Notes under the pieces: generated by a model
Told to the model about the DNA's origin: nothing
Database searches by the model: none
Seen by the model: only the letters and a program-made list of their open reading frames with translations
Position numbers and translations under genes: made by a program
In this document: in pieces, positions 16,799 through 25,165 of the stretch
Layout: every line of letters starts with the position of its first letter
Numbering within the stretch: the first letter of the stretch is position 1
Assembly: GCA_026394055.1 (NCBI GenBank)
Contig: JAPKYZ010000021.1
Location: forward strand, 1 to 64,000
Length of the DNA stretch: 64,000 nucleotides
Source of the DNA: Acidobacteriota bacterium
Lineage (GTDB): Bacteria > Acidobacteriota > Terriglobia > Bryobacterales > Bryobacteraceae
Reading direction: 5' to 3'

Positions 16799-16828
16799 TA
16801 GACACTGCGACGCGGCGTAAGCTATACT
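16799..16828 (+). promoter_or_regulatory. promoter of the histidine operon
   Basis: TAGACA (16799-16804) and TATACT (16823-16828) are 18 bases apart, each one or two mismatches from consensus. The predicted start at about 16834-16836 lies only a few bases before the leader peptide ATG at 16838. Upstream, 16750-16815 holds degenerate repeats of GACGC(G/A)TAGACAC. Confidence 0.7.
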
Positions 16829-16837
16829 CACAGTTTC

Positions 16838-16906
16838 ATGATCGCTTTCGCTCATCGCCATCATCATCATTCCGGGCATGGCGTGCTCGTGCGGGCGACT
16901 TTCTAG
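16838..16906 (+). CDS. hisL: histidine operon leader peptide
   Basis: A 22-codon frame, ATG to TAG, beginning MIAFAHRHHHHSGHG and ending VLVRATF. Six of its codons are CAT (positions 6, 8-11 and 14), the signature of a histidine attenuator. It has no Shine-Dalgarno and starts only about nine bases past the -10 box, so it is probably translated from a leaderless or nearly leaderless transcript. Ribosome stalling on the His run would leave 16891-16896 free to pair downstream and let transcription enter hisI. Confidence 0.92.
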   Translation: MIAFAHRHHHHSGHGVLVRATF

Positions 16907-16970
16907 CGATCTTGTATTTTTGTTTCTAGAGAGTGAAGGGCCCGCCAGGCAATGGCGGGCTTTTTCTTTT
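16891..16970 (+). terminator. histidine attenuator: antiterminator and terminator
   Basis: Terminator: GCCCGCCA (16940-16947), a five-base loop, TGGCGGGC (16953-16960), then TTTTTCTTTT. Alternative fold: GCGGGC (16891-16896, inside the leader peptide's last codons) is exactly complementary to GCCCGC (16940-16945), the terminator's 5' arm. A ribosome finishing the peptide at 16904-16906 would cover 16891-16896 and favour termination; one stalled on the His codons would not. Confidence 0.9.
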
Positions 16971-16999
16971 GCGAAGCACACTGAGGTGGCGGTTTAACA

Positions 17000-17383
17000 A
17001 TGGATTTGGATTTCAAAAAACTCGACGGTCTGCTCCCGGCCGTCATCCAAGATGACATCAGCGATCGCGTGCTGATGGTGGGCTTCATGAATGAAGAGGC
17101 ATGGCGGATCACGGTGGAAACCGGCGTGGTGGCGTTCTATTCCCGCACCCGGAACAAGCTGTGGATCAAGGGCGAATCCTCGGGCCACAAGCTGCTGGTG
17201 CGCGAGATCCGCACCGATTGCGACAAGGACACCGTGCTGATCCGCGTCGAAGCCATCGGCCCGGGTGTTTGCCATGAAGGCTACGAAAGCTGCTTTTTCC
17301 GCGCGCTGGACAAAGCGCGGCAGTGGAATGTCGTCGACCACCAGGTGTACGACCCGAAGATCGTTTACGGAGGCTCCAAGTAA
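17000..17383 (+). CDS. hisI: phosphoribosyl-AMP cyclohydrolase
   Basis: A 127-residue HisI opening the adenine ring of phosphoribosyl-AMP, third step of histidine synthesis. Hallmarks: [18 protein letters not shown], the DCDKDTVL Mg/Zn site, and [12 protein letters not shown] carrying the catalytic and zinc cysteines. It is the single-domain form without the HisE pyrophosphohydrolase, and no hisE is found in the window, so that activity must come from elsewhere. First structural gene after the attenuator; its stop overlaps the hisG start (TAATG). Confidence 0.96.
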   Translation: MDLDFKKLDGLLPAVIQDDISDRVLMVGFMNEEAWRITVETGVVAFYSRTRNKLWIKGESSGHKLLVREIRTDCDKDTVLIRVEAIGPGVCHEGYESCFFRALDKARQWNVVDHQVYDPKIVYGGSK

Positions 17384-18270
17384 TGAGCGCAACAGTCATG
17401 AGCAAGTTGAAGCTGGGTATCCCCAAAGGCAGCCTGGAAACGGCCACCATCGACATCTTCCGGCGCGCCGGGTTCAACATCTCGACATCGTCACGTTCCT
17501 ACTTTCCGTCGATTGATGACGACGAAATCGAGTGCATGCTGATCCGGGCGCAGGAGATGGCGCGCTATGTCGAAGATGGCGTGCTGGATGTCGGCCTGAC
17601 GGGCAAGGACTGGGTGCTGGAAACCGATTCGCAAGTGGTGACGGTGTCGGACCTGGTCTATTCCAAGCAAAGCTTCCGCAAGGTGCGCTGGGTGCTGGCG
17701 GTGCCAGAGAACTCGCCCGTGCAGAGTGTGAAGGATCTCGAAGGCAAGATCATTGCCACGGAACTGGTGGCATTCACCAAGCGCTATCTCGCCGAAAATG
17801 GCGTGACGGCCAAGGTGGAGTTCTCTTGGGGCGCCACCGAAGTGAAGCCGCCCGATTTGGCGGATGCGATTGTCGAAGTGACCGAGACGGGCTCCTCGCT
17901 GCGTGCGAACAAGCTGCGGATTGTCGAGACGCTGATGGAGTCGAACACGCAGTTGATCGCCAACCAGGCGGCGTGGGCCAACGAATGGAAGCGCCGCAAG
18001 ATTGAAGACGTGAAGATGCTGCTGGAAGGCGCGATCGCGGCGCTGGGCAAAGTCGGCTTGCTGTTGAATGTCCACCGCAACGATCTGACCCGCGTGTTGG
18101 GCGTCTTGCCCGCGCTCAAGAATCCCACCGTGTCGCCCCTGGCCGATGGCGATTGGGTGGCACTGAACACCATCCTCGACGAGACCACGGTTCGCCAGAT
18201 CATCCCGCGCCTGAAAGAGGCCGGGGCGCAGGGCATTGTCGAGTATCCGTTGAACAAGATTGTGATGTAG
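17383..18270 (+). CDS. hisG: ATP phosphoribosyltransferase, long form
   Basis: A 295-residue HisG, the committed and feedback-inhibited step joining PRPP to ATP. The catalytic domain starts [19 protein letters not shown] and includes [12 protein letters not shown] and the PRPP-binding [16 protein letters not shown]. The C-terminal ACT-like regulatory domain ([12 protein letters not shown] to [13 protein letters not shown]) marks the long hexameric form that needs no HisZ. The start at 17383 overlaps the hisI stop, so coupling is likely; an ATG five codons later is also possible. Confidence 0.95.
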   Translation: MSATVMSKLKLGIPKGSLETATIDIFRRAGFNISTSSRSYFPSIDDDEIECMLIRAQEMARYVEDGVLDVGLTGKDWVLETDSQVVTVSDLVYSKQSFRKVRWVLAVPENSPVQSVKDLEGKIIATELVAFTKRYLAENGVTAKVEFSWGATEVKPPDLADAIVEVTETGSSLRANKLRIVETLMESNTQLIANQAAWANEWKRRKIEDVKMLLEGAIAALGKVGLLLNVHRNDLTRVLGVLPALKNPTVSPLADGDWVALNTILDETTVRQIIPRLKEAGAQGIVEYPLNKIVM

Positions 18271-18272
18271 CT

Positions 18273-19517
18273 ATGTCTGAACAGCCTGTTGTCCGCATCC
18301 TCGACGCCAAATCCGCTTCTCGCTTGTTGAAGCGCCGGGCGGCGCGCATGGAAGAAGCCGAAACCACAGTCCGGCCGATCTTGGAAGCCGTGCGCAAACG
18401 CGGCGACGCGGCGGTGCTCGAATACGCGCGACAGTTCGACAAGTTTGAAGGCAAGTCGCTGCGCGTCAAGCCGACGATGGATGGCGTATCGAAGGAGTTT
18501 CGCGATGCCGTCGCTGTGGCGTCAAAAAACATTCGCGCCTTTGCGAAGCTGCAGTTGCCCCGCCCCACGTCGAAGCTGATCGCGCCGGGTCTGCGGGTGG
18601 GTCAAGTGATTCGCCCCATTCCAGCCATGGCCGCGTATGTGCCCGCGGGCCGCTACCCGCTGCCGTCGACAGTACTAATGACGGTGATCCCGGCGCAGGT
18701 GGCCGGCGTGCCCTCGATCTCGATTACGGCGCCGAAGCCGGTGCCCGAGATTCTGGCGGCCGCCGCCATATTGGGCGTCGAGAACGTTTTTCAGATCGGC
18801 GGCGCGCACGCGATCGCGGCCTTCGCCTATGGCACCAAGAGCGTCCCCAGAGTGGACCGCATTGTCGGACCGGGCAACATCTACGTGGCCGCCGCAAAGA
18901 AGTTGCTGGCGGGCGAAGTGGGCATCGATTTTGTGGCAGGCCCCACCGAGATCCTGATCATTGCCGCCGAAGGCCACCCCAAGTGGATCGCGGCCGACAT
19001 GCTGGCGCAGGCCGAGCATGACACCGACGCCTCGGCCATCCTGCTGACCACTTCGAAGCGTCTGGCCGCAGCGGTGGAAGCTGAACTCGCTTGGCAACTG
19101 GAGTATCTGCCGACGGCACCGACGGCGCGCGTGGCGCTCAAAAAGAACAGCGCGATCCTGATTGTCGAATCGCTGGAGCAGGCCGTGGAGCTGTCGAATC
19201 AGTTTGCACCGGAGCACCTGTCGTTGCATCATCCGGAACTGTTGCCGGGCATCATCAATGCCGGTGGCGTCTTCCTGGGCGCCATGAGTCCGGAAGCGGC
19301 CGGCGACTACGCGGCGGGCCCTAGCCACGTGCTGCCCACTTCAGGCGCAGCCCGGTTGCGCGGCGGCTTGTCGAGCGCCGACTTTGTGAAGATGATCGCC
19401 ACCCAGGAGCTGTCGGAGAAGGCGCTCGAAAAGCTGGCCCCGGCCATCACCACACTGGCGCGAGCCGAGGGGTTGGAAGCGCACGCGCGTTCGGTTGAGG
19501 TCCGCCGTGAGCCTTAG
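18273..19517 (+). CDS. hisD: histidinol dehydrogenase
   Basis: A 414-residue zinc enzyme making the last two NAD-dependent oxidations from histidinol to histidine. Family blocks: YVPAGRYPLPSTVLM, GGAHAIAAFAYGT, VDRIVGPGNIYVAAAKK, GIDFVAGPTEILI, the LAQAEHD zinc-site segment, and QFAPEHLSLH. Starts two bases after hisG at ATG 18273; the frame is open further upstream inside hisG but that part is not coding. Overlaps hisC at its 3' end. Confidence 0.96.
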   Translation: MSEQPVVRILDAKSASRLLKRRAARMEEAETTVRPILEAVRKRGDAAVLEYARQFDKFEGKSLRVKPTMDGVSKEFRDAVAVASKNIRAFAKLQLPRPTSKLIAPGLRVGQVIRPIPAMAAYVPAGRYPLPSTVLMTVIPAQVAGVPSISITAPKPVPEILAAAAILGVENVFQIGGAHAIAAFAYGTKSVPRVDRIVGPGNIYVAAAKKLLAGEVGIDFVAGPTEILIIAAEGHPKWIAADMLAQAEHDTDASAILLTTSKRLAAAVEAELAWQLEYLPTAPTARVALKKNSAILIVESLEQAVELSNQFAPEHLSLHHPELLPGIINAGGVFLGAMSPEAAGDYAAGPSHVLPTSGAARLRGGLSSADFVKMIATQELSEKALEKLAPAITTLARAEGLEAHARSVEVRREP

Positions 19518-20547
19518 GCCCCGTCCCGCGGTGGCCCGCATGGCCCCGTACAAGCCTCCTGCCGATGGCCGCTTAGGCAAGCTGCGTCTGGATTTCAACG
19601 AGAACACGGTGGGCGCATCACCCGCCGTGGTGGCTGCGCTGCAGCGCGCGCTCACTGCGGAAAGCCTGACGGTCTATCCGGAGTACTCCGAGGCGCGGCC
19701 CAAGCTGGCACGATACTTCGGCGTCTCGCCGGATGAGATGCTGCTGTCGAACGGCACCGACGAGGCGATCCAGGTCCTCATCAATACCTACGTTGACGAT
19801 GGCGACGAGGTCGTGGTGCTGCACCCTTCGTATGCGATGTACCGCTTCTATTCTGAGGTCGCCGGTGCCACCGTGCGCGAGATCAGCTACCAAGCCGGGA
19901 CGCTCGAGTTTCCGCTGGCGGAAGTGCTGGCCGCGAAGGCGCGCGCGATCCTGATCTCAAACCCCAACAACCCCACGGGCACGGGCATTGGCCGGGAGAC
20001 GATCCAGCAGATCCTCGAAGCTCATCCGGAGACTGTGGTGCTGATCGATGAGGCGTACTTTGAGTTCTCCGGCGTCACGGTGCTCGATTGGATTCGCCGC
20101 TACCCGAACTTGTTTGTCAGCCGCACGTTCTCGAAAGTGTACGGCATGGCGGCGATGCGCATGGGCTGCCTGTTTTCGAACGCTGAGAACGCCGCGTGGA
20201 TGCGGAAGGCGCAGTCGCCCTACAGCGTGAACGCGCTAGCCGTGGTGGCGGCAGCGGCAGCTGTCGATGATGCGGACTACATCGCCCACTACGCAGCGGA
20301 AGCCATCGCCGCGCGGGCGGACCTGCAAGCGGGCTTAGCCGCGCTGAGCATCCAAGCCTTTCCCTCCGCCGCCAACTTCGTTCTATTTGAGGCTGGCACA
20401 CGCGCCATCGAAGTTCGCGACAAGCTACGCGAGGCCGGTGTCCTGGTTCGTGATCGCAGCTATGAGATCGCCGGATGTGTCCGTGTGACCGCCGGCACGC
20501 GCGCCCAGGCGGCGCGCTTCTTGGAGGAGCTCCGCAAGATATGGTGA
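19507..20547 (+). CDS. hisC: histidinol-phosphate aminotransferase
   Basis: A 346-residue PLP enzyme converting imidazole-acetol phosphate to histidinol phosphate. Seen: LDFNENTVGASP near the N-terminus, LSNGTDEAIQVL, SNPNNPTGT, VLIDEAYFEF, and the PLP lysine in SRTFSKVYGMA. The GTG at 19507 is chosen because it gives a short family-like N-terminus; a TTG at 19495 is in frame. It overlaps hisD by 11 bases. Its last bases and the start of the next gene share a ten-base direct repeat (TATGGTGACC). Confidence 0.94.
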   Translation: MSLRPRPAVARMAPYKPPADGRLGKLRLDFNENTVGASPAVVAALQRALTAESLTVYPEYSEARPKLARYFGVSPDEMLLSNGTDEAIQVLINTYVDDGDEVVVLHPSYAMYRFYSEVAGATVREISYQAGTLEFPLAEVLAAKARAILISNPNNPTGTGIGRETIQQILEAHPETVVLIDEAYFEFSGVTVLDWIRRYPNLFVSRTFSKVYGMAAMRMGCLFSNAENAAWMRKAQSPYSVNALAVVAAAAAVDDADYIAHYAAEAIAARADLQAGLAALSIQAFPSAANFVLFEAGTRAIEVRDKLREAGVLVRDRSYEIAGCVRVTAGTRAQAARFLEELRKIW

Positions 20548-20554
20548 CCAAACT

Positions 20555-21184
20555 ATGGTGACCCGCCCTGACGTCATCGTCTTCGACATGGACGGCGTGC
20601 TGGTTGACGTCCGCGCGTCCTACCGCGATTGCATCATTGCGGCGGTGAAGCACTTCACCGGCCGCACGGTATCGCACGAGGACATCCAGCAGTACAAAAA
20701 CCGCGGCGGCTTCAATAACGACTGGCTGCTCACCCAGGTGATGTGTGAAGACAAGGGCGTGGCAGTGGACTACGCCGTCGTGGTCGAGAAGTTCAACACC
20801 ATGTTCTTCAGCACCTACATGCAGCGCGAGAAGTGGCTGCCTGCCGAAGGTCTGCTGGAGCGCCTGGCTGCTCGCGCCGCGCTCTACGTCTTCACCGGAC
20901 GCCTGCACGAAGAGGCGCAGATCACGCTGCGGCGGTTTGAAGCGACCCGCTACTTTACCGGCGTCATCGGCGATGACAACGTCACGCGGTCAAAGCCCGC
21001 GCCCGACGGCTTGATCGACATTCAGGACCGCCACCCCGGCGGCCAGCTGCTTTATCTGGGCGACACCGTGGACGACGCACGCTCCTCCGCTGCCGCGGGA
21101 GTGCCGTTTGTCGGCATCGGGCCGCACTCCGGCGCTGCCATCGCCATCACCGACATCAACCAACTGGAGGCACTGCTGCCCTAA
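20555..21184 (+). CDS. HAD-superfamily phosphatase in the his operon
   Basis: A 209-residue HAD hydrolase, subfamily IA. Motif I VFDMDGVLVD (Asp11, Asp13), motif II Thr in YVFTGR, motif III Lys in RSKPAPDGL and motif IV YLGDTVDDARSS are all present, so it should be an active phosphatase or phosphomutase-like enzyme. It lies between hisC and hisB, exactly where histidinol-phosphate phosphatase activity is needed, and no HisN or HisB-N domain is found in the window. Histidinol phosphate is therefore a good candidate substrate by context; this is inference. Similar HAD proteins are known beside his genes in other lineages. Confidence 0.85.
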   Translation: MVTRPDVIVFDMDGVLVDVRASYRDCIIAAVKHFTGRTVSHEDIQQYKNRGGFNNDWLLTQVMCEDKGVAVDYAVVVEKFNTMFFSTYMQREKWLPAEGLLERLAARAALYVFTGRLHEEAQITLRRFEATRYFTGVIGDDNVTRSKPAPDGLIDIQDRHPGGQLLYLGDTVDDARSSAAAGVPFVGIGPHSGAAIAITDINQLEALLP

Positions 21185-21205
21185 ACGGGCCGCGCCACTT
21201 GCGCT

Positions 21206-21805
21206 ATGCGACAAGCCACCATTGAACGCATCACCAAAGAGACCCAGATCACGGGCACGCTGAAGATCGACGGCAAAGGCCGCTACGACATCTCCACGGG
21301 CATCCGCTTCTTTGACCACATGCTGGAGCTGTTTTCGAAGCACGGCGGTTTTGACCTGACGCTGAAGGCCACCGGCGACCTGGATGTCGACCAGCACCAC
21401 ACTGTCGAAGACGTCGGCATCGTGCTGGGGCAGCTGTTCGCCAAAGCGTTGGGTGACCGCAAGGGCATCAACCGTGCGGGCTACTTTGTACTGCCGATGG
21501 ATGAGACGCTGGCCGTGGTCGCGGTGGACTTAGGCGGCCGCCCGGCGCTGGTCTATCAGGACAAAGTGAAGACGCGGCTGGTGGGCGACTACATCACCGA
21601 GCTAAGCCCGGACTTCTTTGACGGCTTTACGGTGCACGCCGGCGCGAACTGTCACGTGAAGATCCTCTACGGCCGGTCGAACCACCACAAGATCGAAGCG
21701 ATCTTCAAGTGCTTTGCGCGCGCGATGAAGTACGCCTGCTCAAAAGACGCGCGGCTGAAGGATCAACTGCCGTCCACCAAAGGACTGCTCGAGAAAACCG
21801 TATGA
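21206..21805 (+). CDS. hisB: imidazoleglycerol-phosphate dehydratase
   Basis: A 199-residue single-function HisB removing water from imidazoleglycerol phosphate. It has the two metal-binding histidine clusters, HHTVEDVGI and [15 protein letters not shown], plus the [18 protein letters not shown] block near the start. There is no N-terminal phosphatase domain as in enterobacterial HisB; the HAD gene 21 bases upstream may fill that role. Its stop overlaps the hisH start (ATGA). Confidence 0.96.
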   Translation: MRQATIERITKETQITGTLKIDGKGRYDISTGIRFFDHMLELFSKHGGFDLTLKATGDLDVDQHHTVEDVGIVLGQLFAKALGDRKGINRAGYFVLPMDETLAVVAVDLGGRPALVYQDKVKTRLVGDYITELSPDFFDGFTVHAGANCHVKILYGRSNHHKIEAIFKCFARAMKYACSKDARLKDQLPSTKGLLEKTV

Positions 21806-22395
21806 TCACGATTTTCGATTACGGTGCCGGCAACCTGCGCAGTGTGCAGAATACACTGCAGGAGATCGGCGCCAAGTACAAGCTGGTGGATGATGCCGCA
21901 GGCCTGCGACAGGCGACCAAGCTGATCCTGCCGGGCGTGGGCCATTTTGGCCAGATGATCCGGACGCTCGATGCCATGCGCGTGCGGGAGCCGTTGCTCG
22001 AATTCATTCGCGGCGGGTCGCCGTTTTTGGGCATCTGTTTGGGCTTGCAAGCGCTATTCGCGGATAGCGAAGAGGCGCCGGGGCTGGCCGGATTGAATAT
22101 CTTCCCCGGCACGATCAAACGCTTTGAGCCGGACCAGCGGGTGCCGCACATGGGCTGGGATCAACTGGAGACCGCACGCCCCGGCACGCTGCTGAATGGT
22201 CTGCCGGATGGCGCGCACATGTACTTCGCCAATAGCTACTACGCTCCGGTCATCGCCGAGACAACGGCGGTCTGCACGTATCGCACGCCCTTCAGCGCGG
22301 TCATTGAAGCGGGCAATATCCATGCGGTGCAGTTCCATCCAGAAAAGTCAGGACCGCTGGGCTTGGCCGTTGTCCGTAATTTTGTGAACCTCTGA
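21802..22395 (+). CDS. hisH: imidazole glycerol phosphate synthase, glutaminase subunit
   Basis: A 197-residue class I glutamine amidotransferase supplying ammonia to HisF. The catalytic triad is visible as Cys79 ([12 protein letters not shown]), His179 and Glu181 ([10 protein letters not shown]). The oxyanion-strand region [11 protein letters not shown] is normal. Starts at ATG 21802 overlapping the hisB stop and ends overlapping the hisF start, as expected for subunits made in equal amounts. Confidence 0.97.
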   Translation: MITIFDYGAGNLRSVQNTLQEIGAKYKLVDDAAGLRQATKLILPGVGHFGQMIRTLDAMRVREPLLEFIRGGSPFLGICLGLQALFADSEEAPGLAGLNIFPGTIKRFEPDQRVPHMGWDQLETARPGTLLNGLPDGAHMYFANSYYAPVIAETTAVCTYRTPFSAVIEAGNIHAVQFHPEKSGPLGLAVVRNFVNL

Positions 22396-23153
22396 TGCTC
22401 GCCAAACGAATTATTCCTTGTCTTGATGTCACCCAGGGCCGCGTGGTCAAGGGCATCAACTTCGTCAATCTCCGCGATGCGGGCGATCCGGTGGAGTTGG
22501 CCGACCGCTACAACCAGCAGGGTGCCGATGAAGTGGTGTTTCTGGACATCACGGCATCAAGTGACAACCGCCACACCATGGTCGACGTCGTGTTCCGCAC
22601 CGCGCAGCGCGTCTTTATTCCGCTGACCGTGGGTGGTGGCATCCGCAGCATCATTGATGCGCGCAAGACGCTGGTGGCGGGTGCGGACAAGGTCAGCTTC
22701 AACACGGCGGCGGTGAAGCGTCCGGAGCTGATCACGGAGTTGAGCAATGAGTTTGGTGCGCAGGCCGTAGTGCTGGCCATCGATGCGCGACGGCGCGCAA
22801 CGGGCGGCTGGAACGTGTTTGTCAAAGGCGGCCGTGAGGACACGGGCATCGATGCGGTGGACTGGGCAGCGCGCGGCGAAGCGCTGGGCGCGGGCGAGAT
22901 TCTGTTGACCTCCATGGATACGGACGGCGTGCAGGAAGGCTTTGATTGCGACCTGACGCGCACGGTCTCGCGGGCGACCAAGATCCCCGTGATCGCCTCC
23001 GGCGGCGGTGGGCGGCCCGAGGATTTTGAGCGGGTGCTGACCGAAGGCGAAGCCGATGCCGCACTGGCCGCGTCAATCTTCCACTTTGGCACTTACACCG
23101 TGGCCGATCTGAAAGAGTTTCTGTCGAAGAAAGGTGTCCCGGTTCGTCGATGA
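22395..23153 (+). CDS. hisF: imidazole glycerol phosphate synthase, cyclase subunit
   Basis: A 252-residue TIM barrel closing the imidazole ring and releasing AICAR. The N-terminus [20 protein letters not shown] carries Asp11; AIDARR holds the second catalytic Asp; phosphate sites VGGGIRS and [11 protein letters not shown] are present. The first base is shared with the hisH TGA and the end overlaps hisA by four bases. Confidence 0.97.
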   Translation: MLAKRIIPCLDVTQGRVVKGINFVNLRDAGDPVELADRYNQQGADEVVFLDITASSDNRHTMVDVVFRTAQRVFIPLTVGGGIRSIIDARKTLVAGADKVSFNTAAVKRPELITELSNEFGAQAVVLAIDARRRATGGWNVFVKGGREDTGIDAVDWAARGEALGAGEILLTSMDTDGVQEGFDCDLTRTVSRATKIPVIASGGGGRPEDFERVLTEGEADAALAASIFHFGTYTVADLKEFLSKKGVPVRR

Positions 23154-23842
23154 TTATTCCTTGCATTGACTTGATGGGTGGCGAAGTGGTGCAGCTGGTC
23201 CAGGGGCGCGAAAAGGCGCTCACCGGCGGCACGCCGCAGGAGATGCTGGACAAGTTTGCGGGCTTCGACACGATCCAGGTGATTGACCTCGATGCCGCGA
23301 TTGGCAGCGGCTTCAACGATGAGCTGGTGGAGTTTCTCGCCCGCCGGGCCAAGTGCCGCATTGGCGGCGGAGTTCGCACGGCGGAGCGCTTTTTTAAGCT
23401 GCTGGAGCAGGGCGCGGACCGTGTGATCGTGGGCACAGCCGCCTTCCAGGGTGACGGGTTGAACACCGAGTTTCTGAAGCAACTGGACGCCACGCGGGCG
23501 GTGATTGCCCTTGATTCCAAGGGTGGCCGCATTGTCGTGAAGGGTTGGCGGGAATCGACCAACTTGACGGCGGAAGAAGTGATCGCGCGGCTGACGCCCT
23601 ACTGCTCGGGCTTTCTGTGCACCTACGTCGACAAAGAAGGCATGATGGCCGGGACGGACCTGGACTGGTTTGCCCGCCTCCGCGCCGCCACGCCGCATGA
23701 GATCACGGCCGCCGGCGGCATCACCACGCTTGATGACGTGCGAGCACTGCTGAAGCTGAACATCCACGCGGCGCTGGGCATGGCGATCTACACCGGGCGA
23801 TTGTCGCTGGATGAACTGCGCGTGATGAATCAGATGGCGTAA
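23150..23842 (+). CDS. hisA: ProFAR isomerase
   Basis: A 230-residue TIM-barrel isomerase opening the ribose ring of ProFAR. It begins [19 protein letters not shown] with the catalytic Asp7; the second acid lies in the [10 protein letters not shown] segment, and IGGGVRT and [11 protein letters not shown] form the phosphate sites. It is the last his gene; an imperfect hairpin (GCGAAAG to CTTTCGC, about 23863-23889) follows before the next gene. Confidence 0.95.
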   Translation: MIIPCIDLMGGEVVQLVQGREKALTGGTPQEMLDKFAGFDTIQVIDLDAAIGSGFNDELVEFLARRAKCRIGGGVRTAERFFKLLEQGADRVIVGTAAFQGDGLNTEFLKQLDATRAVIALDSKGGRIVVKGWRESTNLTAEEVIARLTPYCSGFLCTYVDKEGMMAGTDLDWFARLRAATPHEITAAGGITTLDDVRALLKLNIHAALGMAIYTGRLSLDELRVMNQMA

Positions 23843-23889
23843 GCGGGCACGCGAAGCATTGAGCGAAAGTGATTGATACACTCTTTCGC

Positions 23890-25074
23890 GTGACTAGACA
23901 CGACAGCCGCCGCCAGTTTCTCCAGTGGCTGGCCGCGAGCCCCCTTGCTGCGGTCGCCCAAACCAACGCCCCGTCACCAAACGAGCCCTACCTGCTGAAG
24001 AGCCCGCAGGAGGCGATCAACGTGTTGGAGTTTGAGGCCGTGGCCAAGCAGAAGCTGCCCCCGGCTCACTTTGCCTACATGGCCACTGGCGTGGATGACG
24101 ATGCCACGCTGCGCGCAAATCGGGCGGGCTTCGACAAGTTCAAGCTGCGGCCCCGGCGTCTGGTGGACGTGCGGGATCTCGATACGAAGCGGACGCTGTT
24201 CGGGTCGACGCTGGAATGCCCGATCATCATCGCGCCGACGGGTAACCAGATGGCGTTTCACCCGCAGGCTGAGCTGGCGGTGGCCAAGGCGGCGGGCGCC
24301 ACCAAGACGCAGATGATGTTGTCCACCGTCACCAATACGAAGATCGAAGATGTGATGCGGGCCGTGGCCAGCCCCATCTGGTATCAGCTCTACGCGACGC
24401 AGCGCTGGGAAGTGACGGAGCAGTTGGTCCGGCATGCGGAGCAGGCCGGGGCAACGGTGATCGCGCTGACGATCGACACCAACTCCGGGCGACGCACGGA
24501 TACGCTCGAACGGGCCAAGCGCTACGACACCCGGCAATGTTCGGCCTGCCACACGCCCACCTATGGGTTCAACCGGAAGCCGATGTTCGACGGCATCGAC
24601 ACCAAGGGGCTGACCACGGGTAACCCCGGGATGGATTGGAAGTTTGTGGACAAGCTGCGGCGCTTCACGAAGGTGAAGTTCATCTTGAAGGGACTGGAGA
24701 CGGCCGAGGATGCTCGGCTGGCGGTGGATGCGGGCGTGGACGGCTTGATCGTGTCGAACCATGGCGCGCGGGCAACCGAGACGGGTCGCGGGACGATTGA
24801 GTGTTTGCCGGAAGTGATCGCCGCGGTGGAGGGCCGGATGCCGGTGCTGATCGACGGCGGCTTCCGGCGCGGTACTGATATTTTCAAGGCACTGGCGCTG
24901 GGGGCCAGCGCGGTGTGCGTGGGTCGCCCGTATTTGTGGGGCCTGGCGAGCTTCGGCCAACCGGGCGTGGAGCAGGTGCTCCGCCTGTTGCGCACGGAGC
25001 TGGAGTTGATCATGCGGCAGTGCGGCACCCGCACGCTGGCCGATATCAAGCCGGCGCACGTGATGCGGGGATAG
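23890..25074 (+). CDS. Tat-exported FMN-dependent alpha-hydroxyacid dehydrogenase with CxxCH motif
   Basis: A 394-residue member of the lactate/glycolate oxidase family. The N-terminus HDSRRQFLQWLAASPLAAVA is a Tat signal, so the folded flavoprotein should act in the periplasm. FMN-barrel blocks are clear: IIIAPTGNQMAF, WYQLYATQRWE, IALTIDTNSGRR, FILKGLETAEDA, the catalytic His in VSNHGARATE, and LIDGGFRRGTDIFKALALGA. At 24538-24552 the loop after RYDTRQ reads CSACH, a possible covalent haem c site, unexpected in a plain oxidase and compatible with passing electrons to a cytochrome. The GTG at 23890 gives a compact Tat signal; a GTG at 23869 is also in frame. Confidence 0.85.
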   Translation: MTRHDSRRQFLQWLAASPLAAVAQTNAPSPNEPYLLKSPQEAINVLEFEAVAKQKLPPAHFAYMATGVDDDATLRANRAGFDKFKLRPRRLVDVRDLDTKRTLFGSTLECPIIIAPTGNQMAFHPQAELAVAKAAGATKTQMMLSTVTNTKIEDVMRAVASPIWYQLYATQRWEVTEQLVRHAEQAGATVIALTIDTNSGRRTDTLERAKRYDTRQCSACHTPTYGFNRKPMFDGIDTKGLTTGNPGMDWKFVDKLRRFTKVKFILKGLETAEDARLAVDAGVDGLIVSNHGARATETGRGTIECLPEVIAAVEGRMPVLIDGGFRRGTDIFKALALGASAVCVGRPYLWGLASFGQPGVEQVLRLLRTELELIMRQCGTRTLADIKPAHVMRG

Positions 25075-25085
25075 GCGGCCTATCC

Positions 25086-25151
25086 AGCCCCATGCAGAGC
25101 TTGGGGCTTTTTCGCTAAACCGGGAGAAGCCCCAAGCTGACGCATGGGGCT
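25086..25151. repeat. inverted-repeat element, family C, copy 1
   Basis: AGCCCCATGCAGAGCTTGGGG on the left and CCCCAAGCTGACGCATGGGG on the right form a long hairpin with an 18-base loop. The same arms recur at 37253-37360. It lies between convergent genes and could also act as a terminator. Confidence 0.8.
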
Positions 25152-25165
25152 AGGTGAGGGCGCGG

